DNA from: Streptomyces syringium
GTDB lineage: Bacteria > Actinomycetota > Actinomycetes > Streptomycetales > Streptomycetaceae
NCBI RefSeq assembly: GCF_017876625.1
Contig: NZ_JAGIOH010000001.1
Location: 7,027,501 to 7,091,500 of the forward strand
DNA length: 64,000 nt
Direction of reading: 5' to 3'
Under the pieces are notes generated by a model. The model saw nothing but the letters and a program-made list of their open reading frames with translations, searched no databases and was not told the origin of the DNA. This document shows, one piece after another, positions 1 through 8,916 of this stretch. Position 1 is the first letter of the stretch. Every line of letters starts with the position of its first letter. Made by a program: the position numbers and the translations under genes.

Positions 1-776
1 TCGACCAGCACCGGCCCGGCGGGCGAGAGCAGGATGTTCGACAACAGGGCGTCGCCGTGGCAGAACTGCCCCTGGACGTGCGCCAGTCCGTGCAGCAGCT
101 TCTGGAGATCGCCCAGGTCACGGTCGGTGAGCAGGCCGAGCTCGTGGAAGCGGGCGATGCGCTTGCCGTAGTCCAGCGGCATGTCGAACATGCCGGCCGG
201 TGGCCGCCAGAGGTTGACCCGGCAGATCGCGCCGAGCGCCGCCCGCACATCGGCGCGGGGCGGGGAGTCCACCGGATGCCGCTGGCCGGCGGCCGGGCGG
301 CCGGGCATCCGCTCGATGACGAGTGTGCAGTTGTCCGGATCGGCTGCGATGAGCCGGGGTACCCGCACAGGCGGGCGATGGCGCACGAAGGCGCGATATG
401 TGGCTATTTCGTGCCGGAATCGTTCGGCCCAGGCCGGAGAGTGATCAGTTAAGCACTTGGCCACGGCCGTCGAGCGTCCGGTCGTACCGACCAGAAGGAC
501 CGAGCGTGCGCTGCGACGCAGTACCTGGACGGGGTTGAACTCCGGACAGATGCGGTGCACCGACGTGATGGCCGCGCGCAGCTGCGTCCCCTGCGGGCCG
601 GACAGGTCGATTCTTCCGCTGAGCGGTTGGGCGCCGATCCCCGGGGCCCGCCGGGCCCGGCCCGCCCCGAACGCGGCTCCCGCGGCGTGGGAGGGGTCGA
701 GATACGGCCCTCCGCCGCTCGCTTGCGGTCGGATCGGTCGGGGCGGCGCGGACACGGAGGTCGATGCTGCATACAT
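1..776 (-). CDS. Aminoglycoside phosphotransferase (APH) family kinase, C-terminus cut by window edge
   Basis: The minus strand stays open from an ATG at 776 to the window edge (about 258 codons). An AAGGGA Shine-Dalgarno lies about 12 nt upstream of the ATG. The sequence CHGDALLSNILL at 23-58 is the APH/choline-kinase catalytic loop (HGDxxxxN), followed by LVD, probably the metal-binding Asp. VLVG..STAVAKCL upstream resembles the ATP-binding beta strands. Members phosphorylate hydroxyls of aminoglycosides or other small molecules; the substrate cannot be read here. Codon 452-450 is TTA, so translation probably depends on the bldA tRNA. It is divergent from the NsdA-like regulator. The 3' end lies outside the window. 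Confidence 0.8.
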   Translation of the reverse strand, partial: MYAASTSVSAPPRPIRPQASGGGPYLDPSHAAGAAFGAGRARRAPGIGAQPLSGRIDLSGPQGTQLRAAITSVHRICPEFNPVQVLRRSARSVLLVGTTGRSTAVAKCLTDHSPAWAERFRHEIATYRAFVRHRPPVRVPRLIAADPDNCTLVIERMPGRPAAGQRHPVDSPPRADVRAALGAICRVNLWRPPAGMFDMPLDYGKRIARFHELGLLTDRDLGDLQKLLHGLAHVQGQFCHGDALLSNILLSPAGPVLV

Positions 777-1011
777 GGGCGGAACAGATCCCTTCGTGTG
801 CCGACGAGTTGCCGCGCATCCCGGCCCCCGGGGTCCGGTGCACCCTGGGGAATGCCCTCCGGTCGGCGGGGGCCGGGGTTGCGCGTTCCTACATCACACC
901 CGGCCGCCGGTGGCACACCATCTGGCGCACCCTGGCGAAGCCTGGCGAATACTCGCTTGGCCCATGACGGGCCGATACCTTCAAGTCAGCCGAGGAACCT
1001 GGGGGCTTGAC

Positions 1012-2511
1012 GTGACAAGGGAACCCAACACCCGCCTGGCGGATCTGTTCGGCCTCGCCGGATGGACCAAGGGCGAGCTGGCGAGACTCGTGAACCGGCA
1101 GGCGGCTGTCATGGGACATCCGCAGCTGGCGACCGACACCTCGCGGGTCCGGCGCTGGATCGACATGGGGGAGTCCCCCCGGGATCCCGTGCCCAAGGTG
1201 CTGGCCGCCCTGTTCACCGAGCGTCTCGGTCGTGTCGTGACCATTGAGGATCTCGGGTTCGGCCGGCGCGGGCGCGCGACCAAGGGGCAGTCCGTGGACG
1301 GACTGCCCTGGGCGCCCGAGCGGACGGCCGCGGTCCTCACCGAATTCACGGGAATGGACCTCATGCTCAACCGACGCGGCTTGGTGGGCGCGTGCGCCGC
1401 GCTCTCCGCAGGCTCAGCACTCAGCAGCGCCATGCACGACTGGCTGCACACCGACCCCCTCCTCACCTCCGACGCCCCCCGGCTCGACGACCCGCTGCGC
1501 AGGGACGGCGCGTACACCGACGCCGCGGGATTCGACCGCTACGAGGCGGCGCCCGTGGGCTCCACCGAGATCGACGCCCTGGAGCGCTCGGTCGACGTCT
1601 TCCGCGCCTGGGACGCGGCCCGCGGCGGCGGGTTGCAGCGCAAGGCGGTGGTCGGCCAGCTCAATGAGGTGGGCGGCATGCTCTCCTACCGCCACCCCGA
1701 ACACCTCCAGCGCAGGCTCTGGGGCGTCGCCGCGAATCTCGCGGTGCTGGCGGGGTGGATGTCCCATGACGTGGGCCTGGAGCCCACCGCGCAGAAGTAC
1801 TTCGTCATCGCCGCGCACGCGGCCCGCGAGGGCGGCGACCGGCCGCGCGCGGGCGAGGCGCTCTCCCGGGCCGCCCGGCAGATGGTCCACCTCGGCCGCC
1901 CGGACGACGCCCTGGACCTGATGAAGCTCGCCAAGTCCGGCTCCGGCAGCGAGACCCTGCCGCGCACCCGGGCCATGCTGTACACGATCGAGGCCTGGGC
2001 GCAGGCGTCGATGGGGCGTGGCCAGGCCATGCGGCGGACCCTGGGCCAGGCCGAGGAGCTGTTCGCGTCGGACAAGGGCGATGTTCCGCCGCCGAGCTGG
2101 ATGCAGTCGTTCCACGAGATGGAACTCCACGGGATGCAGGCCCTGGCCTACCGCACGCTCGCGGATCATGAACCGGGGGCCGCGGTCATCGCCCAGCGGC
2201 ACGCCAAACAGGCGCTGGCGCTGCGGGGGAACGACACGCTGCGCTCGAAGATCTTCGACTACATCTCCATGGCCTCCGCCTGCCTCCTCGGCAACGATCC
2301 CGAGCAGGCCGACACCTACGCCCGGCTGGCCCTGGCCTCGATCGGTGACACCTCCTCCCACCGCACCTGGGACCGGTTGCGCGAGATGTACCGGCTCACG
2401 GGGAAGTACGCGGGCTTCGCCCGGATCGAGGATCTGCGCCAGGAGATCCAGCGGGCCCTGCCGAAGGGCCCGGGGAAGGGCACGGGCAAAGGCAGGAGCA
2501 CGAGCGTGTGA
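1012..2511 (+). CDS. NsdA-like HTH/TPR transcriptional regulator
   Basis: This is a 499-aa protein from a GTG start preceded by GGGGG at 7-nt spacing; an in-frame ATG at 964 has no better ribosome site. The N-terminus (NTRLADLFGLAGWTKGELARLVNRQA, then DTSRVRRWIDMGESPRDPVPK) is the helix-turn-helix-like block of the Streptomyces NsdA family. The remainder is Ala/Arg-rich alpha-helical repeats of TPR type. NsdA and its paralogues are pleiotropic regulators of differentiation and antibiotic production. It is most likely cytoplasmic. Which paralogue it is, and its targets, cannot be told from sequence alone. Confidence 0.75.
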   Translation: MTREPNTRLADLFGLAGWTKGELARLVNRQAAVMGHPQLATDTSRVRRWIDMGESPRDPVPKVLAALFTERLGRVVTIEDLGFGRRGRATKGQSVDGLPWAPERTAAVLTEFTGMDLMLNRRGLVGACAALSAGSALSSAMHDWLHTDPLLTSDAPRLDDPLRRDGAYTDAAGFDRYEAAPVGSTEIDALERSVDVFRAWDAARGGGLQRKAVVGQLNEVGGMLSYRHPEHLQRRLWGVAANLAVLAGWMSHDVGLEPTAQKYFVIAAHAAREGGDRPRAGEALSRAARQMVHLGRPDDALDLMKLAKSGSGSETLPRTRAMLYTIEAWAQASMGRGQAMRRTLGQAEELFASDKGDVPPPSWMQSFHEMELHGMQALAYRTLADHEPGAAVIAQRHAKQALALRGNDTLRSKIFDYISMASACLLGNDPEQADTYARLALASIGDTSSHRTWDRLREMYRLTGKYAGFARIEDLRQEIQRALPKGPGKGTGKGRSTSV

Positions 2512-2654
2512 CAGGCCCTGTGACGAGCCCCGTGACGATCCGTACGGCCTGAGCCCCGGGGTCGGCAACCCCCGCGTGATCAGACGCGGCCGGACTCAGT
2601 CGTGGCCGGACGCGGTGATGGTGATGTGGTCGGGCGTGGTCAGGTCGGGCGTGG

Positions 2655-4133
2655 TCAGCAGCCGACGCGGGCGACGAGCACGCAGGCGTCGTCCTCGCGC
2701 GCCTCGCCGCCGAACTCCTCCAGCACCACTCGCACACCGTCCTGCGCGCTTCTCGCCATCGCGAAGCGCGGTGCCAGCTCCAGCAGTCGCTCGGTGCCCG
2801 GATCGGTGGCGGGCGTGGTGCGGCGGGGCGACAGCCCCTCGGTGTGCAGAACGAGCACGTCACCCGGCTCCAGGTGCTCTTCGGCCTGGGCGTACGCGGC
2901 GTCGGCGACCGCTCCGAGCAGCACGCCCTCCGGGGGCCGCAGTGCCCGGCCCCGGCCGTCCCGGAAGAGCAGGGGGGCGGGGTGGCCGGCCTGTGACCAC
3001 AGCAGGGTGCGCTCGCGGGGGTCGTAGCGGCAGCACACCGCGCTGCCCAGCGCGGGCTGGGCAGAGGCGTCGAGCAGGCGATTGAGCAGGCCCATCAGGG
3101 GGCCCGGCTCGGTCCCGGCGACCGCCATGCCGCGCAGCGCGCCGAGCAGCATGGCCATGCCGGAGGTGGCGGTCACCCCGTGTCCGGTGAGACCGCCGAC
3201 GCTCAGCAGCGTCCGCCCGTCCGGAAGCTGCATCGCGTCGTACCAGTCGCCGCCGATCAGGGCGCTGCTGGCGGAAGGGAGGTAGTGCGCGGCCAGATCG
3301 AGGACGCCCGGCGCCTCGGCGGGGCCGACGGCGGGAGGGGTGGGCCCGTCGTGCGGGAGCCGGAGGGAGCCGCGCCACGGGGGCAGCACGGCTTCCTGCA
3401 GCTCGACCGCGAGCCGGCGCTCGGCCTGCGCGATGTGCCGCTCCCGGCGCAGCGAGTCACGGGTCTCGTGCACCTCCCGCTGGCTGCGGCGCAGCTCGCT
3501 GACGTCCCGCAGGACGGCCCACATGGAGGCCGTGGCGCCGTCGGCGTCGAGCACCGGCTCACCCATCATGTGCACGGTGCGCACGGCGCCGTCCGCGCGC
3601 ACGACGCGGAACTCGCCGTCGATCGCCTTGCCGTCCACGAGGCAGTCGGTGACCATCGCGGACAGCAGTCCCCGGTCCTCCTCCAGCAGCCAGGAGGGCA
3701 GCTCGTCGAGGGTCGGCGCCCCGTCCTCGGGCCGTCGGCCGAAGAGCTCGAACAGCTCGTCGGACCAGGTGACCTCGTCGTTGAGGAGATTCCACTCCGC
3801 GCTCCCGGCGCGGCCGGGGCCGGGGTCCGGCACCGCGGGCCGCGCGGGGGCGGGCACACCGGCGGGCACGTCGACGTGCGCTTCGTCGGGCAGTCCCGCG
3901 CGGAGCTGGTCGAGGTGCTCCCCGAGGCCGTCCAGATGGTGCGCGGCCAGATCGCACAGGGCCCGCTGCCAGCGCAGCTCCGGGTCTCCCGCGCGCTCCT
4001 CGTCGGCCGTCTCGCGGCGCACGGCGTCGATGTCGCCGCGCAGCCGCCGCGTCTGCGAGATCAGGGCCTCGACCGTTCCGCGCTGGGGCGGTCGGTCGGC
4101 GGCGGAACGGTCCGCGGAGAGGGGGGACGGCAT
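2655..4133 (-). CDS. PAS-domain PP2C (SpoIIE/RsbU-type) serine/threonine phosphatase, altered metal site
   Basis: This is a 492-aa protein; the ATG at 4133 was chosen because GGAG lies 7 nt upstream (GTG at 4136 is the alternative). It has an N-terminal helical segment, a PAS-like domain at about residues 110-215, a short coiled linker, and a PP2C/SpoIIE domain from about 270 to the end. GGDWYD (about 294-299) and the terminal EDDACVLV match metal-binding motifs of the family. The usual VGD..GHG motif reads VGG..GHG here, so one metal-ligand Asp is Gly (codon 3194-3192), and the DG(L) motif is EGL. Family members dephosphorylate anti-sigma-factor antagonists. Activity of this copy is therefore doubtful. 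It is convergent with the NsdA-like gene. Confidence 0.8.
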   Translation of the reverse strand: MPSPLSADRSAADRPPQRGTVEALISQTRRLRGDIDAVRRETADEERAGDPELRWQRALCDLAAHHLDGLGEHLDQLRAGLPDEAHVDVPAGVPAPARPAVPDPGPGRAGSAEWNLLNDEVTWSDELFELFGRRPEDGAPTLDELPSWLLEEDRGLLSAMVTDCLVDGKAIDGEFRVVRADGAVRTVHMMGEPVLDADGATASMWAVLRDVSELRRSQREVHETRDSLRRERHIAQAERRLAVELQEAVLPPWRGSLRLPHDGPTPPAVGPAEAPGVLDLAAHYLPSASSALIGGDWYDAMQLPDGRTLLSVGGLTGHGVTATSGMAMLLGALRGMAVAGTEPGPLMGLLNRLLDASAQPALGSAVCCRYDPRERTLLWSQAGHPAPLLFRDGRGRALRPPEGVLLGAVADAAYAQAEEHLEPGDVLVLHTEGLSPRRTTPATDPGTERLLELAPRFAMARSAQDGVRVVLEEFGGEAREDDACVLVARVGC

Positions 4134-4482
4134 CACGTACTCCGATACATGCGCGGCGCGGCCAACTCTGACGGATCCGGGGGATCCGGTGGATCTGGGG
4201 AAGGGCCGGTAACGACTGTTGCACAGCGAGCGAGCGTCCGTCAGTGATTTTGCAATACCCGATACGGTGGTGCTGTAGGCATATGTCAGAGGCTTTCCGG
4301 GATCCGGCGGGGGGCAATTCGGACACGGCTCGGTGGAATGCTCCGCTCCGGGTAGGCTGCGGGCGCTCGGAAGACCTCGAGTTCCTCCAGTTCACCAGGC
4401 ATAGCCCAGGTGGACACCGGCAAGAATGCCGGACGACGGAAATCCCGTTGCCAGCCGACTCCCCGCACCGGATGCTGACCCC
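4134..4482. other. 349-bp divergent intergenic region
   Basis: No convincing gene lies between the divergent phosphatase and helical-repeat genes. The region must hold both promoters. It contains a short 9-bp-period repeat (see 4173-4199) and a comparatively AT-rich stretch around 4240-4300. No operator could be assigned. Confidence 0.6.
4173..4199. repeat. Three 9-bp direct repeats (GGATCCGGG type)
   Basis: Three consecutive units, GGATCCGGG, GGATCCGGT and GGATCTGGG, lie about 40-65 bp upstream of the phosphatase start. They may be a regulator-binding array or simple slippage; nothing else supports a function. Confidence 0.4.
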
Positions 4483-5910
4483 ATGTTCGATCCAGACATA
4501 GCGCCCAGCGGCACCCTGCTCGGCCTCCTTCAGCGAGGCCGCGGCGACGGGACCCTGCATGCCCTCGCGGCGCCGCGGGCCGAGGCGCTCGCGGCACTGC
4601 ACCACTGCGTGCTCCGCGATCCGCGGTGTGACTGGCAGGTGGAGAACCGCTCCCTCTACTACGCGCGGCTCTACCTGGACCTCGACGGCGGTCTCGAGGA
4701 GATCGAGCAGCACCTCTTCGCCCCGGACGACCTGCTCGACACCGCCGAGGAGCGCACCGGCCTCGCCCTCGCCGTCCTCGGCCACCTCGCTTCCTACGGC
4801 CGCGACGACGCCCTCCTGCTGCTGCGCCGCTACGCCACCGCCGGCGGCAACTGGTCCTGGGCCCTCGACGAGCTCGCCCTGCGCGACGACGACGCCGGTC
4901 TGGCCGCCCTGGGCGAGATCATCGTCGCCCGGTTCCCCCGCACGCCCGAGGGCGAGTCCGCGCTCGCCACCGCCGTGCGGGACGCCTTCGAGCCCCGCCC
5001 GTGGCGGCTGTGGGCCGAGGACCCGCACGCCCCCGCGACCGCCGCCCGGGTGCGCGCCGCGCGGGAACAGGGCTCCTTCGACCGCTGGCAGCGCCAGCTG
5101 CGGCCGACCGGCCCGCGGCCGGGCTGGAGCGTCCGCGAGGTCCTCGACTGGGCGCAGCAGGGCCTGTCCCTCCACCCCACCCAGCACCGCCACGTGCCCG
5201 CCACCCGCTGCCTCACCGCGGTCGCCGGGCCCGAGGACCGGGTCGAGATCATCGAGGCCGCGGCCGACGCCCCCGACGCCGCGCGCGCCACCGCGCTGCG
5301 CTACCTCGCCGAGCACCACGACCCCCAGGCCCTCGATCTCATCGAGGCCGCCGCCGACGATCCCCGCGAGCTCGTCGCGGAGGCCGCCGTCACCGCCTTC
5401 GGGCGCATGCGCAGCACCGCGGCCCTGGAGCGGGCCCGCACCTGGATCCACCGCACCGACGCCCTCGGCGCCGCCGCCGCGGGGATGCTGGCCTGCCGGG
5501 GCGCCCAGTACGACGCCGCGCTCGTCCTCGGCGCCCTGCGCCGGACCGTGCGGGCCCAGGGCCCCGACGCACCGGTGCTGTGGGACCTCGTCGACGGCGC
5601 CGGGCGGCTCGCGATCACCTGCGCCGCACCGGTCCTGCGGCACGTCTACCGCGAGACCTCCTCCTCCCATCTGAGGGGCCGGGCGGCCCGGGCGCTCGCC
5701 GCGACGGACCCCTCCTTCGCCACCGGGTTCGCCGTCGAGTGCCTGTGGGACTGCGAGGAGACCACCCGCGAGCTCGCCGCGCACCACGCCACCACCGCCG
5801 ATGCCCGCGTCGTCGAGCAGCTGCGCAGGCTCGCCGCTGATCCGGCGGAGGAGGCCGAGGTGCAGACCGCGGTCCGCAGCCGCTTCGGCCCGGACGCCCC
5901 GGCGGTCTGA
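4483..5910 (+). CDS. HEAT-repeat / armadillo-like helical repeat protein
   Basis: This is a 475-aa soluble protein with no signal peptide or membrane segment. I chose the internal ATG at 4483 (MFDPDIAPSG...) over 4426 because homologue-like sequence begins there; neither start has a strong Shine-Dalgarno. Repeated helical pairs (AAADAPDAARATALRYLAE, AAADDPRELVAEAAVTAFG and similar) give a HEAT/PBS-lyase repeat pattern over residues 250-460. Such scaffolds usually mediate protein contacts. No catalytic motif is visible and the specific role is unknown. It is monocistronic and divergent from the phosphatase. Confidence 0.65.
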   Translation: MFDPDIAPSGTLLGLLQRGRGDGTLHALAAPRAEALAALHHCVLRDPRCDWQVENRSLYYARLYLDLDGGLEEIEQHLFAPDDLLDTAEERTGLALAVLGHLASYGRDDALLLLRRYATAGGNWSWALDELALRDDDAGLAALGEIIVARFPRTPEGESALATAVRDAFEPRPWRLWAEDPHAPATAARVRAAREQGSFDRWQRQLRPTGPRPGWSVREVLDWAQQGLSLHPTQHRHVPATRCLTAVAGPEDRVEIIEAAADAPDAARATALRYLAEHHDPQALDLIEAAADDPRELVAEAAVTAFGRMRSTAALERARTWIHRTDALGAAAAGMLACRGAQYDAALVLGALRRTVRAQGPDAPVLWDLVDGAGRLAITCAAPVLRHVYRETSSSHLRGRAARALAATDPSFATGFAVECLWDCEETTRELAAHHATTADARVVEQLRRLAADPAEEAEVQTAVRSRFGPDAPAV

Positions 5911-6076
5911 CGGCGCCGGGACAGCGCCGGGTCGGTTGCCGCCCCACCTGATGATCTTCAGGCTGCCCGCTGCTCCTAGGATGTGCGGGGCCGCCGTCCG
6001 CGGCCCGACCGCCCGGGCGCGGCCCCTTTCGCGGGCCGAGCGGGGCGTCGGTTATCTCCTCGTCCCAAGGAGCGAC

Positions 6077-6712
6077 GTGCCCGAACAGCGCGCACCGCGA
6101 CCCTGCCCGTCCCCGCCCCGGTCGACAGCCGGCCCGTCCGGCCTCCGAGCCGCCCCGCTCCTGGCGGCCGGCGGCAGGGTGCTGCTCGTCGGGTCCGCGG
6201 TGCTGGCCCTCCAGCTCGGCGCCGGCGCGCTCCCGGCCGGGGCGGCGACCGGCCCCGGTGGCGGGACGGCCGTATCGGACGGCCGGACGGCGACGGTCCG
6301 GATCACCGAGGGGCAGGTTAAGGAGATCGGCCCGGGTGGCACGATCGTCTACCCCAGTGTGACCAGCTGTCTGACGGTGACGGTCCGCCTGCGCGACGGC
6401 GGCAAGGCGGGTGCCCACGCCAGCCTGTTCCAGGTGCCCGGTGAATACCGGTCGGACGCGATCCTCGCGGCACTGAGGCGTCAGGTGGGCGGCCGGGCCG
6501 TCGGTGCCGTCGAGGTCAAGGGCGCGGTCGGGGCCTGGCACCCCGGCTACTTCACCAAGGCCGTGGAGAGTTACGGCGACGGCGAGGCCGTTCCGTATCC
6601 GACGCGGCCCGATCCGGAGGGGCTGGCGGCGGCCGTGGCCGAGGGTCTCGGTACGCCGGGGAGCGTGGTGACGGTGGAGGATCTGCCCGACGGCGACCTG
6701 ATCGTGCGCTGA
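6077..6712 (+). CDS. Secreted protein of unknown function
   Basis: This is a 211-aa protein from a GTG with AAGGAG only 4 nt upstream. The N-terminus is Pro/Arg-rich, followed by a hydrophobic stretch (VLLVGSAVLALQLGAGALPAGAA) ending in an AxA-type cleavage site near residue 59, so it is probably exported. The mature part has an acidic Gly-rich beta-like region (TVRITEGQVKEIGPGGTIVYPSVTSC). I do not recognise a family. The gene stands alone upstream of the DUF5302 gene. Confidence 0.55.
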   Translation: MPEQRAPRPCPSPPRSTAGPSGLRAAPLLAAGGRVLLVGSAVLALQLGAGALPAGAATGPGGGTAVSDGRTATVRITEGQVKEIGPGGTIVYPSVTSCLTVTVRLRDGGKAGAHASLFQVPGEYRSDAILAALRRQVGGRAVGAVEVKGAVGAWHPGYFTKAVESYGDGEAVPYPTRPDPEGLAAAVAEGLGTPGSVVTVEDLPDGDLIVR

Positions 6713-6771
6713 CGGAACGGCGTGCGGGGGATTCGCCGGTGCCCGGCGCCGGAGCCCGGGGTCTCCGGGCG

Positions 6772-6831
6772 CCTGACGTGGGACCTGACGTGGGACCTGG
6801 CGTGGGACCTGGCGTGGGACCTGGCGTGGGA
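6772..6831. repeat. Five tandem copies of a 12-bp unit (CCTGRCGTGGGA)
   Basis: Five head-to-tail 12-mers run without interruption: two CCTGACGTGGGA and three CCTGGCGTGGGA. The array ends about 60 bp before the DUF5302 start codon. It is non-coding and could be a variable-number repeat or a regulator array. Confidence 0.85.
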
Positions 6832-6892
6832 ATGGTGGTGGCGCCGGTGTGCCAAGCTGTCGCTAACCGGTATGACCGACCAGGAGGTTTTC

Positions 6893-7102
6893 ATGACAGA
6901 GAACAACGTGCCGCAGGACGCGACCACCGAGGGTGCCGAGGGCACCGAGGACGCGGTCAAGCGCAAGTTCCGGGAGGCCCTGGAGCGCAAGCAGGGCAAG
7001 ACCGCGGGTGGTGCCAACGGCCAGAACCGCGACGGCTCGAAGATCCACGGCACCCACGGCAAGGCGGGCGGCCAGCGCAACTTCCGTCGCAAGAGCGGCT
7101 GA
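6893..7102 (+). CDS. DUF5302 family small protein
   Basis: This is a 69-aa protein; the ATG at 6893 is preceded by AGGAGG with 6-nt spacing, a near-consensus ribosome site. Sequence KRKFREALERKQGK...NGQNRDGSKIHGTHGKAGGQRNFRRKSG matches the small, very charged DUF5302 proteins of actinobacteria. The acidic N-half and basic Gly/Lys/Arg tail suggest a disordered nucleic-acid- or protein-binding polypeptide; the role is unknown. The strong ribosome site suggests good expression. It ends before a 17-bp terminator hairpin. Confidence 0.8.
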   Translation: MTENNVPQDATTEGAEGTEDAVKRKFREALERKQGKTAGGANGQNRDGSKIHGTHGKAGGQRNFRRKSG

Positions 7103-7144
7103 CCTCGCGCCGACGCCGCCCGACTCCTGGCGGCCGGTCGCTTC

Positions 7145-7184
7145 GGCCGGTGCCGCACCGGCAACTCCCGGTGCGGCACCGGCC
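7145..7184. terminator. Bidirectional intrinsic terminator, perfect 17-bp stem
   Basis: GGCCGGTGCCGCACCGG (7145-7161) pairs perfectly with 7168-7184 around a 6-nt loop and is followed by TTT. It lies between the convergent DUF5302 and DUF3592-like genes. Confidence 0.9.
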
Positions 7185-7210
7185 TTTGCGCGGTCCGGGC
7201 CCTGTCCGCC

Positions 7211-8122
7211 TCAGCTCGGGCGGGCCTTTCCGGCCGTTCTGAACAGCCATACCAGGGCGAGCCAGGGGGTGGTGGCGGCGCCCGCCGCCAGGGCCCAGCC
7301 CGTGCCCGTCGCCGGGAACCCGGTGAGCAGCGGCAGGACCAGCCCGGCGCCACAGGCCAGGAGAGCTGCCGCCGGCAGGTGGACGCGGGGTGTGAACCGG
7401 CGGGCGGAGCGGACGCCGGACTCGTTGCGGTGCAGCACCATGCCGGTGACGACCCCGGCTGCGAAGGTCAGTACCCAGATGGCGGGCAGGGCGATCAGCC
7501 GGCCGACGAAGGTGCCGATGTCATTGTCCGGCGTCTCGCGCACCCCGAGGTCGGGCCGGCTCGGCGCGTACAGCAACCGCACGGTGCGGCCCACCTCCGG
7601 CATGCCCGGGGTGTGCACGTTCTCGACGGTGACCCGCCGCGACCCCGAGTCGAAGGGGAGGACGACCTCGACGGCCGACGCGTATTCGTCGACGTCGTTG
7701 ATCTCCACGCCCGTGGAGCGCGGCTCGCCGACGATCCGTTGGATGCGGACGTCGTGGGTGGCGCCGTCGGCCTGTCCGACCTTCGCGAGCCACTCGCCGT
7801 AGGGGCCGTCCGGCCCCACCCCCTGGCAGAGCGCGGCTCCGCTGGCGAGCGCGATGCCGAAGCCCAGTACCCAGCACACCAGGCGCGAGGACCGGGGCCC
7901 GTATTTCTTGCGCGTGACCCGCTTGCGTGACACCGCCCGCCTTCTGGCCGTGACCAGCCAGGAGACGCATATCCAGCACAGGGCGCAGCCGGCGGCCAGG
8001 GCGAGCAGCCACAGCTGCTGCCGCTTGGGCGGCAGCTCCCGGAACGGGATCACACCGGCCACCACGGCCGCGTAGGCGGCGATCAGCGTCGCCCACCCGG
8101 TGAGCCGCGTCCCTATGTTCAT
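7211..8122 (-). CDS. DUF3592-like multi-pass membrane protein
   Basis: This is a 303-aa protein; the chosen ATG (MNIGTRLTGW) has GGGGG about 9 nt upstream, while an ATG three codons earlier abuts it. About six hydrophobic segments are visible (near residues 8-27, 38-58, 80-98, 205-225, 250-268, 277-297). A soluble beta-rich region at about 105-200 contains VEVVLPFDSGSRRVTVENVHTP..GRTVRLLYAP, typical of DUF3592-like domains. Function is unknown, probably in the cytoplasmic membrane. Confidence 0.65.
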   Translation of the reverse strand: MNIGTRLTGWATLIAAYAAVVAGVIPFRELPPKRQQLWLLALAAGCALCWICVSWLVTARRRAVSRKRVTRKKYGPRSSRLVCWVLGFGIALASGAALCQGVGPDGPYGEWLAKVGQADGATHDVRIQRIVGEPRSTGVEINDVDEYASAVEVVLPFDSGSRRVTVENVHTPGMPEVGRTVRLLYAPSRPDLGVRETPDNDIGTFVGRLIALPAIWVLTFAAGVVTGMVLHRNESGVRSARRFTPRVHLPAAALLACGAGLVLPLLTGFPATGTGWALAAGAATTPWLALVWLFRTAGKARPS

Positions 8123-8250
8123 GTTCCACATCCCCCGCCACGCCACTTGATGATCTTGACGTGGACAGCATAATTGGTGCATTCGCGCCACAACGCCGCA
8201 GGAGAAGTGCAGGAGAAGCGGAGGGGCCGGTACCGGTGCGGGGCGGGCCC

Positions 8251-8640
8251 TCAGTAGCGGGCGAGGAACCTCTGCGGCTGGCAGGCGTCGCAGGGCCGGG
8301 CGCCGTCCGACGCGAGCTGGTCGCGGGCCTCCGCGGTGGTCATGGCGTCCTCGCCGCCCTTGGGCACCCAGCAGCCCGCGTGATGCAGCTCCATCAGGAG
8401 CCTGCCCGACCGGCGGTGCGTGGTGACGAGCCAGAGGGCGTCCTCGAGCCCGGGCCGGTACGGTCCGGGGTGCTCCGCGCGGGTGGCGAGGGCGCCGTGC
8501 GCGGTATCGGTCTCCTCGAAGTCCCCGCTGTCGAGGTGGTGCAGAACGACCGCGCGCACCCAATCGCGCGGGGAGTGGCCGGTCTCTCGCGCAGCGGCCT
8601 CGATACGGGCACGTTCATCAGGGGTGAAGAGCTGCTCCAT
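8251..8640 (-). CDS. Hypothetical actinomycete protein with C-terminal Cys motif
   Basis: This is a 129-aa soluble protein starting MEQLFTPDERARIEAAARETG. The C-terminal part HHAGCWVPKGG..ACDACQPQRFLARY carries one Cys in GCW and a CDAC pair, resembling small Streptomyces proteins of DUF6233 type; this could be a metal site. No strong Shine-Dalgarno is seen at the ATG, so the start may lie upstream. No operon partner is evident. Confidence 0.55.
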   Translation of the reverse strand: MEQLFTPDERARIEAAARETGHSPRDWVRAVVLHHLDSGDFEETDTAHGALATRAEHPGPYRPGLEDALWLVTTHRRSGRLLMELHHAGCWVPKGGEDAMTTAEARDQLASDGARPCDACQPQRFLARY

Positions 8641-8742
8641 GACGCGCGACAGTAGCAGCGCGAGGGGCGGCGGACCCTGCCGCCGGAGGTCGGAGAAATG
8701 TTCTGACCTGCCAAGTTGACAAGAACACCGGCGGAATATGCC

Positions 8743-8765
8743 GCGTGCACCCTGCACGCGTGCAC
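8743..8765. repeat. GCGTGCAC direct repeats with a 12-bp palindrome
   Basis: GCGTGCAC occurs at 8743-8750 and 8758-8765, and TGCACGCGTGCA at 8753-8764 is a perfect palindrome. It lies in the gap upstream of the 8251-8640 gene and may be an operator. No binding protein can be named. Confidence 0.35.
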
Positions 8766-8916
8766 GAGGCACGGTGCCGCCGCCGACCCCGCGCCCCCCG
8801 GCCGGAACCCCTGGGCGTCAAGGGCAAGGGTGATTTCGGCCTGAAGTCGGGCATATGCGCCGTCGCCCAGGAGGATGACGGCGGCGCTCCCGGCCGACGG
8901 CCGGATGGGCCGCGTG

